A stretch of 64,000 nt of DNA from Tribonema minus (Eukaryota; Sar; Xanthophyceae; Tribonematales; Tribonemataceae). Positions within the stretch are counted from its first letter, which is position 1, and each line of letters starts with the position of its first letter. The translations under genes and the position numbers were made by a program. Shown here piece by piece: positions 11,201-20,399 of the stretch. The notes beneath the pieces are model-generated. The model did not search any database. It saw only the letters and a list, made by a program, of their open reading frames with translations, and was not told the DNA's origin. Location: the NCBI GenBank assembly GCA_017506865.1, contig JAFCMP010000056.1:124001-188000 (forward strand), given 5' to 3'.

Positions 11201-12387
11201 ACCAGGACTGGCGCCAGGACGACGGCGCATGGCGGGCGCTGCGCGATCTGCTGCAACGGGCAGGCGGAGCTGCGGGGCCGGGCATGCGGACTCGCGCCGG
11301 CGCGCGCCGCGCTGCTGCGCCAGCGGTGGCGCGCGAGCCAGGCTCTGCCCAGGCCCCGCCGGCCGCCGTGCTGCCGCGGCGTCAAGCGGCGCTATCACGG
11401 GTGCTAGACGCAGCGCTCGCCGCCACGCAGCTGCGTCGGCTTGAAGCAGCAAATGCGTTGGAAGCAGTCGCGGCGTGGCGCAGCGGCGCCTCTAAGGGGG
11501 CCATGGGTTTCTTGGCGCAATTGCCGAGCACTGACCCAGCGGAGACCATGTCCCCGCCGGAATTCCGCGAGACGCTGCGGCGCCACCTGGGCGTGGAGCG
11601 CCCCGCCCCCGCTGCGGCGCGGTGCCCCAAGTGCCATAGACCAGTGGACTCGGGTGCCCACCTGCGCCGCTGCACACAAGGGCTTAACGTCACGCGACAC
11701 AACTTGCTCGCAGACGCGCTCTTTCAGCTGCTCAAGCAGGTGGCCCACCTCCGCGGTCTCGACCGGGACACCCTTGCCCCCTTCCGCCGCTACGCGGCGC
11801 GCCACGGGTTCAACAAGTTCATGGACATCGTCTTTGGCAGCAACCAGGTCTGCCTTCCAGTCCCTAAAGTGCAGCCGAGCGCCGACGCGGTAGCAGCAGG
11901 CCGGTGCACTAAACTGCGCGGCGGCTTTGAAGTAGCTTGTTGCATAGACGTCACCATACGTGACAGCTCATGCCCCTCCCGCCTCCGTCAGGCTCAGGGG
12001 GGCGCGCGCGATGTGCAGCGCGTGCTTGAATCGGCTTCGCAGGAAAAGATAGACACATACGTAGTCTCAGGGGCCCTGGACCCCACTACACACACCCTAT
12101 TTTCCGCAGCCTTTGACCACTTCGGCGCTATGTCACGCGACACCCAAGCGCTGCTACACGCACTCGCCGAGCAGAGCTCGCAGGGCAGCTACAATCTCGC
12201 GCAGCGCGTTGCCTTCTGGCGCCGCCGCACCTCCCTCGCGCTACAGCGCGCGCTCACACGTGTCGTGATCGACAACTGGAACGCAGTCATTGCCCCTGAT
12301 GGCGACGTCAGCGCTTACCGCCGCATCGCACTGTTGCAAGTGCCGCGGCCCTCGCCGGCCATCGCCGAACCGCCGGCTCCTCCGTAG
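8221..12387 (+). CDS. LINE polyprotein: reverse transcriptase with restriction-like endonuclease
   Basis: This single 1388-residue ORF drives target-primed reverse transcription. An Ala-rich N-terminus is followed by a possible zinc finger (CPLYDTGC near residue 52, with paired His near residue 100). Reverse transcriptase motifs then appear in order: AIDGSNAFNAL with catalytic Asp about residue 591, GVQQGDPLGPLLFAL at about 649-663, and YLDDL at 684-688 with Asp686 and Asp687. Downstream is a CCHC knuckle (Cys1135, Cys1138, His1147, Cys1151), then a restriction-like endonuclease with candidate acidic residues Asp1202 (FMDIVFG) and Asp1243 (IDVTIRD) and Lys1276 (QEKIDTY). There are no stops or frameshifts and all reverse transcriptase catalytic residues are present, so the protein looks functional. 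I chose the first Met at 8221; the Met at 8224 is equally possible. Long ORFs on other frames here are GC-driven shadows. Confidence 0.9.
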   Translation: MMSDSTSGGAAPAAIAAAAAAAAAAAAGIDPAQPEAVQAPAQPATAAIYPRCPLYDTGCLFRVPVPKPRLRRNGEANTLTAQTSASLALARRIATTLADHQRREHPNVPADFLARMQAVDDECLTLHRAGAGTYYAVEPELLLCACASCGEPGCVRTKLHQRDHLYKSRGAAATQRPHGPRVAPLPPILPLSTASGGARGPGARAAAAVAAAGPTWRSALPLWTLAPLSPARAALDDLSFDYVLQQQLVVGRRIRLEHRSDFTAALTATLAGLREAQTAVAQAHGVEAAAQASATAGAWCKLLHLLPCLLLVPDGSLPRAHRFAAFVAGDLDLLTRTALAFCRRGAARACTRRARSMTEAAAAVRERAAATARQPGGVGRAARLLAEGADTSAPRDSATLHKLQAKHPAGDASAKLDAAASRARSLVAAAALAAPAPLNCASFTADGLREAILAANPGSAAGPSGLRNSHLQQCVRHTAHTSGRTVDWLLELLAWLGTAVYSTPAALPAPFWRLHAAARLSAVGEKARPIACGDTIRRLFARTFCTDTRDRVSALLEPIGQFGVGARGGAERVALMAQLTHECGGVLLAIDGSNAFNALSRSAVLTAVAEHLPGLYGYVEHIYGPGRAPWLQFGLDGHADAAIILSQQGVQQGDPLGPLLFALALRGTMVAARAKFPQLALPGYLDDLTIMTPSCDAPVLDHVGRAFCFIQQALSELNIQVNVTKCAAVVPASGGARERAAAVFAAANVPVPVCDDGITLMGVPVGTEGFVRAQVAATLRAPGTDRLVAELVQMEDVQAAFSILRLAVPARAGHVSRNTAPSLTHEELRRFDAITLAAVAALAQEPSAGLTPPAHQRAPAAGDDCRGPPAVSAAAAPPSLWAAAVAWVRGADWGGEAPVTLPAHQQVRVHLRLGSGGFGVLGAAPRACAAFAARSLECMGPALAAFPVAARSRVLEHARYGFTFTQIATCLQQLRSGSDEAAAALALLLPTVWYQDWRQDDGAWRALRDLLQRAGGAAGPGMRTRAGARRAAAPAVAREPGSAQAPPAAVLPRRQAALSRVLDAALAATQLRRLEAANALEAVAAWRSGASKGAMGFLAQLPSTDPAETMSPPEFRETLRRHLGVERPAPAAARCPKCHRPVDSGAHLRRCTQGLNVTRHNLLADALFQLLKQVAHLRGLDRDTLAPFRRYAARHGFNKFMDIVFGSNQVCLPVPKVQPSADAVAAGRCTKLRGGFEVACCIDVTIRDSSCPSRLRQAQGGARDVQRVLESASQEKIDTYVVSGALDPTTHTLFSAAFDHFGAMSRDTQALLHALAEQSSQGSYNLAQRVAFWRRRTSLALQRALTRVVIDNWNAVIAPDGDVSAYRRIALLQVPRPSPAIAEPPAPP

Positions 12388-12449
12388 ATTTAGTTATTGC
12401 AAGCCCGATTTATCGTGCGCGCAGCCCATGCGGTCCAGGACATAATATA

Positions 12450-12461
12450 CAACTTCAAGTA
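12450..12461. repeat. Right target-site duplication of the LINE
   Basis: CAACTTCAAGTA, the second copy of the 12-bp direct repeat, lying ~60 bp after the LINE stop codon. Confidence 0.6.
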
Positions 12462-13956
12462 AGGTTAGTGCAAACTCAACTTGTGACACACGACATGTGT
12501 GTGGCTCTCGGAACCCGATGATCACGACCGACAAGGTGGAAAGCAAACTGTGGGCCTGGCCGTGGCCCGGCTGGTCTTGGGCTCACGCCGTGCGGCGCCC
12601 GGCAGGCCTAGCCATCCGATTCGGTTCAATGACATCAGCACGCCGCACAGCCGGCCATCGCTTCGGCAGCCATGAACTTAGTCTAGCACCAGCTGCAAAC
12701 ATTACTCCGAGCAGCGGCATGCCAAAGCAGGGCATGCACACGAAGGAGCTGCTCTCTCGTGAACAAGATCCAACTTGAACCACGTTTGATTACTGATTGC
12801 GAACTTCAAGGCGGCTGCGTGCGAGCGAAGAAATCCAACAACAGTGCCCGAGCGAGCCTCGCCTCACCTTACTCTGATCTTGATCTCTTCGCCGCTGCTC
12901 CGTGCCGTGTGGTGTGCAGTGAATGGAGTGAATGCTTTTGCACACACAGTCTATGCCAACTCGCGCATGTTTGAGCCCATCTGAACTGTTCAGAAAAAAA
13001 ATGGTGCGCATGCGATCTAGAAAGGCTGTGTGAGTCCTGCTGGCAGCCTTGGGGGGTCAGCTGCGTCTGTGTGAGGCCAGCACCAGAGTTCGGTGACTCG
13101 AACGCTCACAGCTATAGCTAATGCCCCGGCCCTCGGACATTTTTTGAGCCATTGATTGAACCTCCCCAACCCTATCGGACGGTTGTGTAGGCAACCACTC
13201 GACAGTTTACCTCATGCTGTGTTTTCTGCATCACTGCATCATGCAGTCATGAGAGCATGACAGCCTGAGGCGCGCTGCCATGAGTCAGTTACTGAACTGA
13301 GCGATACTTCATGTTACTTGAAGTAGTATGTCAAATGCAAATGTTTCGCTCTCCTGCACAGCCTGAGTGCACATGGCATTGCACATGTCGACTACCCAGA
13401 AAGACATTGGGTTGCAGTGCATGCAGATGCGTGCATCAGTATGTCTTCTGTCACACAGTGCACACGGCCTCGTGACCCTGCAGGCATGCGCAAATCCAGC
13501 ATATAGAACCGAGCGAAAAGCCTGAATATTACGCTGACAGCCTGAGGGTAAACTGCAAGCGTCACCTGCGGCCCTGATCCAGCGGTGACACCCATTATCA
13601 AATCGACTCACACACATGGCACCATGAAGTGACCAGCAGGTCAAAGCACTACAGTCAGGCAGAAGGGACAGTACATACAGCTCGAGTCAGCAGCATCATG
13701 CACACACAATGAAGACTGTGTGTCTCAATCTAATATTCTTGGCAAGCCTGACTGTGATCGTAAACAGAGGTGCTAATAATATGTGCATATGGGGGCCAGA
13801 ACTGTTACTTGTGCACCTCGAATTGTGGGCTGAATCGCCGTCCTTGCGGCTGCTTGTGCCAAATTGCTGCAGAGAAACTCAAGGTAGTACTACCATTGGC
13901 AAATCTTCCAGAAGTTGAACCACCAGACCCAGCTGACAGGCAGACTGAATATCGCT
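12462..13956. other. Region between LINE and peroxiredoxin 3' end
   Basis: About 1.5 kb with ordinary composition and only short, unconvincing ORFs. It should hold the 3' UTR and polyadenylation region of the leftward peroxiredoxin gene. I see no recognisable gene. Confidence 0.4.
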
Positions 13957-16900
13957 TCAAGCCTTCTTGCTCTCCAGGTAGGCCAGCACCTCTGAGCTGT
14001 GTTGCGCAACGTGCGACTCCACATCTGTGAATACCTGCACACAGCCACACACCGATGCATTGAACTTGGTGAGCAACATATGACGGTTGCCAATCCGCAA
14101 CGAAAGATTACCGACCAGGCTGCCAGTTGAAGTTAACTACGCTCAAGACCCTGTCACGCCGTTGGGCACATGCGCTTGAAGTTCGCCTGCGAGGTGTTGG
14201 CCTGCAAGTTCGCATGTGTGACTTCTGCAGGTGGCGAGTGGCGTGGCTGGTGATCTGATGATCAAGCACGTCGCGTGATGCCCCGCCGTTTGCTTCTGAG
14301 CGCAGTAGCTGCATTTCAGCAGCCAACAGTGAATGGAGAGCGAAACAGCAGGCGTGGCGGATGACAGCGCAGAGCTGATGCTCAAGCATCAAGCAGGAAC
14401 CAACGAGCCTGAAAACAGGCGCGTATGCGTGTGGGGGCAGCCGCATGATACGCATCAAGTGTCTATATCCTGCTGCCCCATTTGAGCTGCCCATGTGAGG
14501 AGTGAACTCCACTTCAGCTTGCATTTTCATCAGACTCGCACAGACGCACCTGCTGTTGAACTTCACGGGCACTGCTAAACTGGTGGCCGCCAGCTCGTCA
14601 ACAACTCGGAGTTACACAGGCGTTTGCACCCCCCTGACATCAATCTCTGCGCGCTCGTGACAAAGCTAGACATATGCACACCAGTGGTCTTGTGTTGTCA
14701 AGGCCCAGATTCAGCTGCCAAAAGCGTACTTCAATGTAAACATTGTTGAGCAGTAGTGCGGAGGCTGCTCAGCAGCCCCGCAATACATGCACACCCACCG
14801 ACACGTTGTTGTTTAAACCAAAGGCAAGCTGGTTCTCCATGTTGCATCACCTCAATAAACCAGAGGTCAAGCAGGGTCTCCACACTGCAGTGCCACAGTT
14901 GAAGCCGTGTGTGAAGTCCAAACTTAATTTCCTCACCTTCTCAATCTTGCCGTCGGGAGAGATGATGTACGTGATGCGGTTGGCAAACTTGCCGATGATG
15001 GGGATGTCGAGCTTGGCACCGTACTTGTCGGCAACCACAGCATTCTGCAGGGGGTAGCGGCAGCGGAACGCACGCAGGGGGTGCGCATCGCGCAATTATT
15101 GAGTCCCAGGGGCGTACAGGTCGCATGGTACACTCATCACCAGCGCTAACACACACACACGCAATGCCCTTGTGAAGTGATAGCCGGATGTGCAATGAGA
15201 CGCTTCATCACAAGGCACATGTAGATGCTGGTTGCAAGCTTGTCGGCAATCGTATGGGCTATTGCGTGCCCTAACGAAAGGAGGGGGGGGGGGGATCACT
15301 CAAACATTTGGGTCCATTTAGGCCTGTGGTGAGCGAGAAGAAGAATTCGCGAGTGCTTGCGTATATGTAAAGTGGGGAGGGGAGGTTCAACTCAAAGACG
15401 ATGAACTCTTTGAGGCCAGCGTTTGTCGGCCAGAATGCAGAGCCATGCTCATGACAATAACCGCTGCGTACGACTGTCTGGCAGACCGAAAATGGTGCTG
15501 TCAAATGCAAGCCCCTGCACATCTCCAAGCCACGCGACCAACCGAGTTGCAGCTCTCCGTTTTTGGCCCAATCCATAAATCACAGCTTGCGGGGCATGGG
15601 TAGCCGGGGCAGCACACCTGGTTTGCAGGGGGGGATTGATATGCCTACGTACCTTGTCGCTGAGCAGGATGAAGTCCAGGCCGTACTTCTTCTTGAAGTC
15701 GAGGTGCTTCTCCGCGCTGTCAACGGACATGCCAACGACCTGCGCGTTCAGCGCCTTGTACCTGTCAATGTCCTGCGGGTACAACCATACGCGTCGTCAC
15801 AGGATGAGAGATGATGCACGCTGAGCGTTTGTGCGCCTTGCACATTAGTCCTAGGGTTAGGGTTTACTGACGACCTGCGCATTCAGCGCCCTGTACCTGT
15901 CAATGTCCTACGGGTACAACTATACGCGTCGTCACAGAATGAGCGATGATGCACGCTGAGCATTGTGCTGCTTCTGAACCTAGAGCGCTGTACAGAATGC
16001 AGTTCACAACTCGCGCGTGGATTCACATCACAGCACAAAAACTGGCTGCGCAGAACGGGTCTAAATGCTCGCTTACGTGCATGGCGTCTTGGATGAACAC
16101 TTGGCAAAGTATACAAACGAGCCTCTCAAGTAGCTAGTGAGTCGCGAGTCGTTGAAGCAGCTATACCCCTGGTGCAAGGCGCCCAGAAGCAGCCCTTGCT
16201 CTGCATTGGTGCCGTGATTTCATTATCGTGTATTCACATGTGACACACGCCAATGCACACAGACCTTCTGGAAACCCCTGGCCTCGATGGTGCAGCCGCT
16301 GGTGAAGTCTCCCGGGTACGCTGCGCCGCAGGTTCAGAAAACTAGGGTTAGGGTTAGGGTTAACAAGTGTGAGCACCACGCATCGGGTTAATCATAAAAT
16401 TCACAGCGCGGGGGCACATGACAGTGTGCCAACAGCTCATGAATCGCAAGTGCAAGCGCAAGTGCAAGCGCAGGCGTAGTCATCCATCTTCAAGTACCGG
16501 ATCCCCCCCCCCACACAAACGAGGCACAAGCGCGTGAGAGTGAGTCCCTTTGTCGACCAGTGCACGGCGCGTTTCCGCATGCATACACGTCTCCGCAGCA
16601 CACGATGGCCATTGCATAAGCGCTGCCTGCACTCTGCTGCTAGAACTGCCACCACAACGAGCTGCTGCGCAGGATGTGCACGTTTGGATTGTGTGATTGG
16701 CGCTTGCGCTAACCCTACATATTATGTGTGGTGCGTATGCGACTGAGCACTGCTGCATATCATTGGCGGCGGCGGCGTGCGCAGTTCCAATGCGCTTATG
16801 CCCACCACCGCGATACCAGTGTTTTGCAGCGGGCAAAAGTGCATGCGCGGGGGTGCTCTCTCCAGGGGTGTGGAGTGGGACGGAAGCTCTCCGCGCAGGC

Positions 16901-19900
16901 ACGCGTACGCGCGCGCTATTGTCAGGGCTCCGCCACAGCAGCATCATACGAGACTGCCGCATCTTGCGCGCACGCAAGCTGACTCTGACTCTGACTCACC
17001 ATACAGCACGGCTCAGCGCACAACGCAGCCGTCGCGCTGGCGCAAGTGAGGCGGCTTTGGCGTCACATGCCCCCAAAATTGCCGGCGGCCGTGCAACCGC
17101 ATTGCACGCGCGCGCGCGTTGGCGCCGCTGCCCGGCGTATGCCAATTTCAAGACTCTGAATCTGACTCGCCGTATAGTACAGTCGTAGCCGGTACGCATG
17201 AGGTCCATCAGGGGCGTGCTGCGGCAGGCAGCACGGCTCAGTGCGCGATGCGGTCGTCGCGCCAGCGTGACTAAGGCGGCTCAGGCACAACACACGAACC
17301 TTGCCGTCAGCGAATTTCACATCAAACTGTGTGCTGCCCCCCCCCACCGCGGCAGCTGTGCCGCCGCATATCGCGCGCCAGCGCCGCTGCCCAGCGTGCG
17401 CCAATTCCAAGACTGCCGCAGGTCGCACGCCAATTCCAAGACTCTGACTCTGACTCACCGTACAGCACGGTCGTCTTGCCGGTGCCCGTGAGGTCGCTCA
17501 GGCTGTAGACTGGCTACGGCTCTTGCACGCAAGCTGACTGTGACCCGGACTCTGACTCACCGTACAGCACGGTCGTCTTGCCGGTGCCCGTGAGGTCGCT
17601 CAGGCTGTACGCCTTGCCGCCATCATTGCTCGGCAGTGTGAAGTCGGGCGCGGCGCTGCCGACGGCGGGCAGCGGCGCGGCGGACGCGGGCGCGACGGGG
17701 CCCGTCGCCGCCGCCGCCACCACGGCGGTGGCGGCGGCGGCGCCGGCGCTGCGCAGGAAGTTGGCGCGCGTGGCGAGCGGCTGCTGCGCGGTGCGAGCGA
17801 GCGTGAACAGTGGCGCGACGAGGGTGACGAAAGCGTCTACTTCGAGGTGTTTCTTATTTGCTTCAGGTGGCTGCGTGAAAAAGTGGAGTCGGTGCGGTAG
17901 GCGGAGTTGCATGCTCAGCGGCAGCGGCAGTGGCGGCAGCGGCGCCGGCGCTGCGCAGGAAGGCGGCGCGCGTGGCGACCGGCTGCTGCGCGGCGCGATC
18001 AATCGTGGACAGAGGCGCGGCGCGGGTGATGAAAGTATCTACTTCCAACAAAATCACTTGTTACTTTCTTTCTGCCTGGGTGGGCAAGCGGCAGAGTAGG
18101 TGTAGTACGCGGGGTGGCATGCGCAGCATGATCAGGCATGGACAGCGGCGCGACGGTGGTGATGAAAGCGTCTACTTAAAAAGAGAACAAATAGCCGCGG
18201 CGGTGGTGGCGGCGGCGGCGCCGGCGCTGCGCAGGAAGGCGGCGCGCGTGGCGACTGGCTACTGCGCGGTGCGACCAAGCGTGGACGATGGCGCGACACG
18301 AGTGATGAATGTGTCTTTCTCTTCAGTGCCGGGTGCTAAAGCAGCGGAGTCAGTGCGGTAGGCGGAGTGGCATGCTCAACAGCGCTGGCGGCGGCGGCGG
18401 CGGCGGCGCTGCAAAGGAAGGCGGCGCGCGTGGCGATCGGCTGCTGCGCGGCGCGATCAATCGTGGACAGAGGCGCGGCGCGGGTGATGAAAGTGTCTAC
18501 TTCCAACAAATTTATTGATATTTTCTTTCTGCCTGGGTGCGCAAGCGGCAGAGTAGGCGTAGTATGCGGAGTGGCATGCGCAGCACGATCAGGCGTGCAC
18601 AGCCGCGCGACAGCAGTGACAAAAGTGTCTACGTGAAAAAAAGGATAGCGGCGGCGGTGGCGGCGGTGGCGCCGGCGCTGCGCAGGAAGGCGGCACGCGT
18701 GGCGACCGGCTGCTGCGCGGCGCGATCAGGTGTGGACAATGGCGCGACACGGGTAATGAAAGAGTCTAACTATTGTTTTTCTTTTGTGCCTGCGGAGTGT
18801 ACGGGTGCGTGTCGGAGATGGCGCGCGGTGCGGTGGCAACGTCAAGTGCGGTTCCGACCGCAGCACGCGGCACTGGAAATGCACTGCGGAATTGTGCCTC
18901 TGATGAGCACCTGCAGACGCGCTAGTTCCCAAGACGTGAAGGTGCAACACTATGCTGATGTATGGCCTATCAGACATGCAGGTGGCGCGCACATGCACCG
19001 ACACACCAGTAGTTCAGCGCATGGTGCGCTCGCAAACGAACGCGCTGTGATGTGATAGTGTTCATGGAGCACTGCGAAGGCTCGCAGCCCTGTCTTTGAA
19101 GTACTCATACAACTGATTCCGATTTGAGCGGAGGGGTTGCCTCATTGCGGGGTCCAACACTGTATTCGTATATCCACATGCATGTGCGCATGCACAAGCA
19201 CAGGAATGTTCGGGGCGCCCTTGCTGTGGCGTGATGGTGTTGACCTTGTGTGAATTGGCACGCGCTGTGCCAGATGAAATGTGTACGTGCCACACACGCC
19301 GAAGGATGCCTACAGCGTGGAGCAAGGCAGCTGCACTGCTCCTGAGTTTGCCAGCGCCAAGGATCAGCGTTGCAGCCCCAGGTGAATCGAGATGCGAGAC
19401 GAGTTCTCTTGTGTTGCTGCAAATCGGTGGCCTGCTGGCGGCTGCGCGGTACCACAACTTCAACCACAACTTCAAGCAGCTTACACTGGTCGCTGTGGCG
19501 TGCACAAACCGAGTGAAGTGTGCGGTAAGGTAGCCCAATTCAGACGGGGCAACATGCCATACCTGGCAGACGCCTGGAAGGCTCTGCATGCACTACTGGT
19601 TTTGTGAACGACCAACATGAAAACTTGAATGGCGCCGGCACAGTGGTCTTCAGAGGGCTGACATGCAAGTCCGCATCGGCTCATGCTCACAAGTCACTAT
19701 GAGTATGTCCGTCTACTGAAAAACAGGTTCTCCCTTCCATTCACGTCTGAAACGTGGTGTGTGCTTTTTGTACATACTCAGGCGAGCAGCGAGTTTGTTC
19801 TGTAAGTGTTGTCTACTGTTGCAAGCGTTGTTTTTTCTGCTCATTTGTCACATAGGTCGGAATCGTGTGTATGAACAGACACTATGAGCAAGGTGCATTG

Positions 19901-20398
19901 TCAGTAGCGAGGCTGCACATGAACGCAAGTGCTCTCAGGGAGGCGTTTGAGTTGTCGTCGTCATGTTTTAAGACGAGTTTTTTCAGCGTTTCTGTGCTGC
20001 GCGTGCTGTTACTACTGTACGGCCTGACCGTCAGTGACAACGTCCTGCACTGCTGGGCAGCAAGCGACAAGGTTTTCCTGCTTGCAGTACGTCATGGCGA
20101 CATCCTGCTGACGCAGGTGCCGCAAGTAAGATCAAAACTACGCCGGAGCAGCGCACGTGCTTGAGCAAACGCTGTACTACATTACAGAGATTGGCTCGTG
20201 TCCCCAAATGTTGCAAGGTCTTACACAGCAGCTAAAAACATGCACGGGGAGCATATCCCTGAAAGATCGAAGATAAGATCGTGAACATATCATGTGATGA
20301 TGTATACTGCGTACCTGCTGTGCAGACATAGTAGGCACGAATGCACTGGCGTGAGCAGCCATCGCCACCACCCCCGCAGCTACCACAGCAGACCTCAT
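13957..20398 (-). CDS. Plastid BCP/PrxQ-type peroxiredoxin
   Basis: Peroxiredoxins reduce H2O2 and organic hydroperoxides. Six minus-strand exons join in phase to 251 residues: 20398-20315, 17870-17561, 16320-16265, 15772-15653, 15044-14937 and 14034-13957. Exon 1 encodes a signal peptide ending ASA|FVP, the classic cleavage motif of red-lineage secondary plastids. Exon 2 adds a basic transit-like stretch (ATRANFLRS) and an Ala-rich hydrophobic segment ending APASA|AP, which looks like a thylakoid-lumen signal, then the thioredoxin-fold start (GSAAPDFTLP). Exon 3 encodes YPGDFTSGCTIEA with the PxxxTxxC active site (Pro134, Thr138, Cys141). Arg213 (NRITYI) is the expected third catalytic residue. 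There is no cysteine five residues after Cys141, unlike typical PrxQ, so a one-Cys mechanism is likely. Linking exon 1, 2.4 kb upstream, is inferred from strand, phase and targeting logic; exons 2-6 are secure. Confidence 0.85.
15870..15962 (-). repeat. Copy of peroxiredoxin exon 4 (15772-15653) acceptor edge
   Basis: This repeats 15736-15830 at an offset of ~135 bp: it carries the first codons of the exon starting at 15772 and its upstream intron flank (TATACGCGTCGTCACAGAATG), with a GGGTTAGGGTTT tract at the join. Confidence 0.75.
16999..17515 (-). repeat. Decaying copies of peroxiredoxin exon 2 3' edge plus 5' splice site
   Basis: A near-perfect copy of the last ~50 nt of exon 2 and its donor lies at 17455-17515 (real edge 17555-17620). 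More degenerate copies start near 17168 and 16999. All lie downstream of the exon in the gene's direction, inside the following intron. Confidence 0.75.
17944..18775 (-). repeat. Array of peroxiredoxin exon 2 (targeting-peptide) copies
   Basis: The part of exon 2 encoding the AQQPLATRANFLRSAGA targeting region recurs upstream of the real exon. Longer copies lie at ~17944-18050, 18220-18320, 18402-18512 and 18669-18772, with shorter ones at 18124-18176 and 18581-18634. The order long-short-long at 17944-18320 is repeated at 18402-18772, so a ~455-bp higher-order unit was itself duplicated. The copies keep much of the coding sequence. Confidence 0.85.
20315..20398 (-). other. Signal-peptide exon with ASA|FVP plastid motif
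   Basis: ATG at 20398-20396, then MRSAVVAAGVVAMAAHASA|FVPT, ending CAG|GTACGC. It is the proposed first exon of the peroxiredoxin. An in-frame upstream Met (20428) would add ten residues. The hydrophobic core and the F after the ASA cut site match the bipartite plastid-targeting signals of diatoms, haptophytes and related algae. Confidence 0.65.
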
Positions 20399-20399
20399 A

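Larger units (their letters stand above)
8015..12461 (+). mobile_element. Apparently complete non-LTR retrotransposon (LINE) with restriction-like endonuclease
   Basis: The element comprises a ~190-bp leader, one uninterrupted 1388-codon ORF (8221-12387), a ~60-bp 3' UTR and no poly-A tail. It is bracketed by the 12-bp direct repeat CAACTTCAAGTA at 8015-8026 and 12450-12461, read here as a target-site duplication. Single ORF, CCHC knuckle after the reverse transcriptase, C-terminal restriction-like endonuclease and lack of poly-A all fit the R2/CRE/Dong-like lineages. It is much more GC-rich than its surroundings. The intact frame and perfect flanking repeat suggest a recent insertion. The direct repeat coincides with a motif that is common in this window, so the exact ends carry some uncertainty. 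Confidence 0.8.

Noticed and set aside
8644-11893. Many long ORFs on other frames and the minus strand inside the LINE
   Set aside because: They are shadows of a GC-rich coding frame; none shows domains, while the 1388-codon frame has ordered reverse transcriptase and endonuclease motifs.
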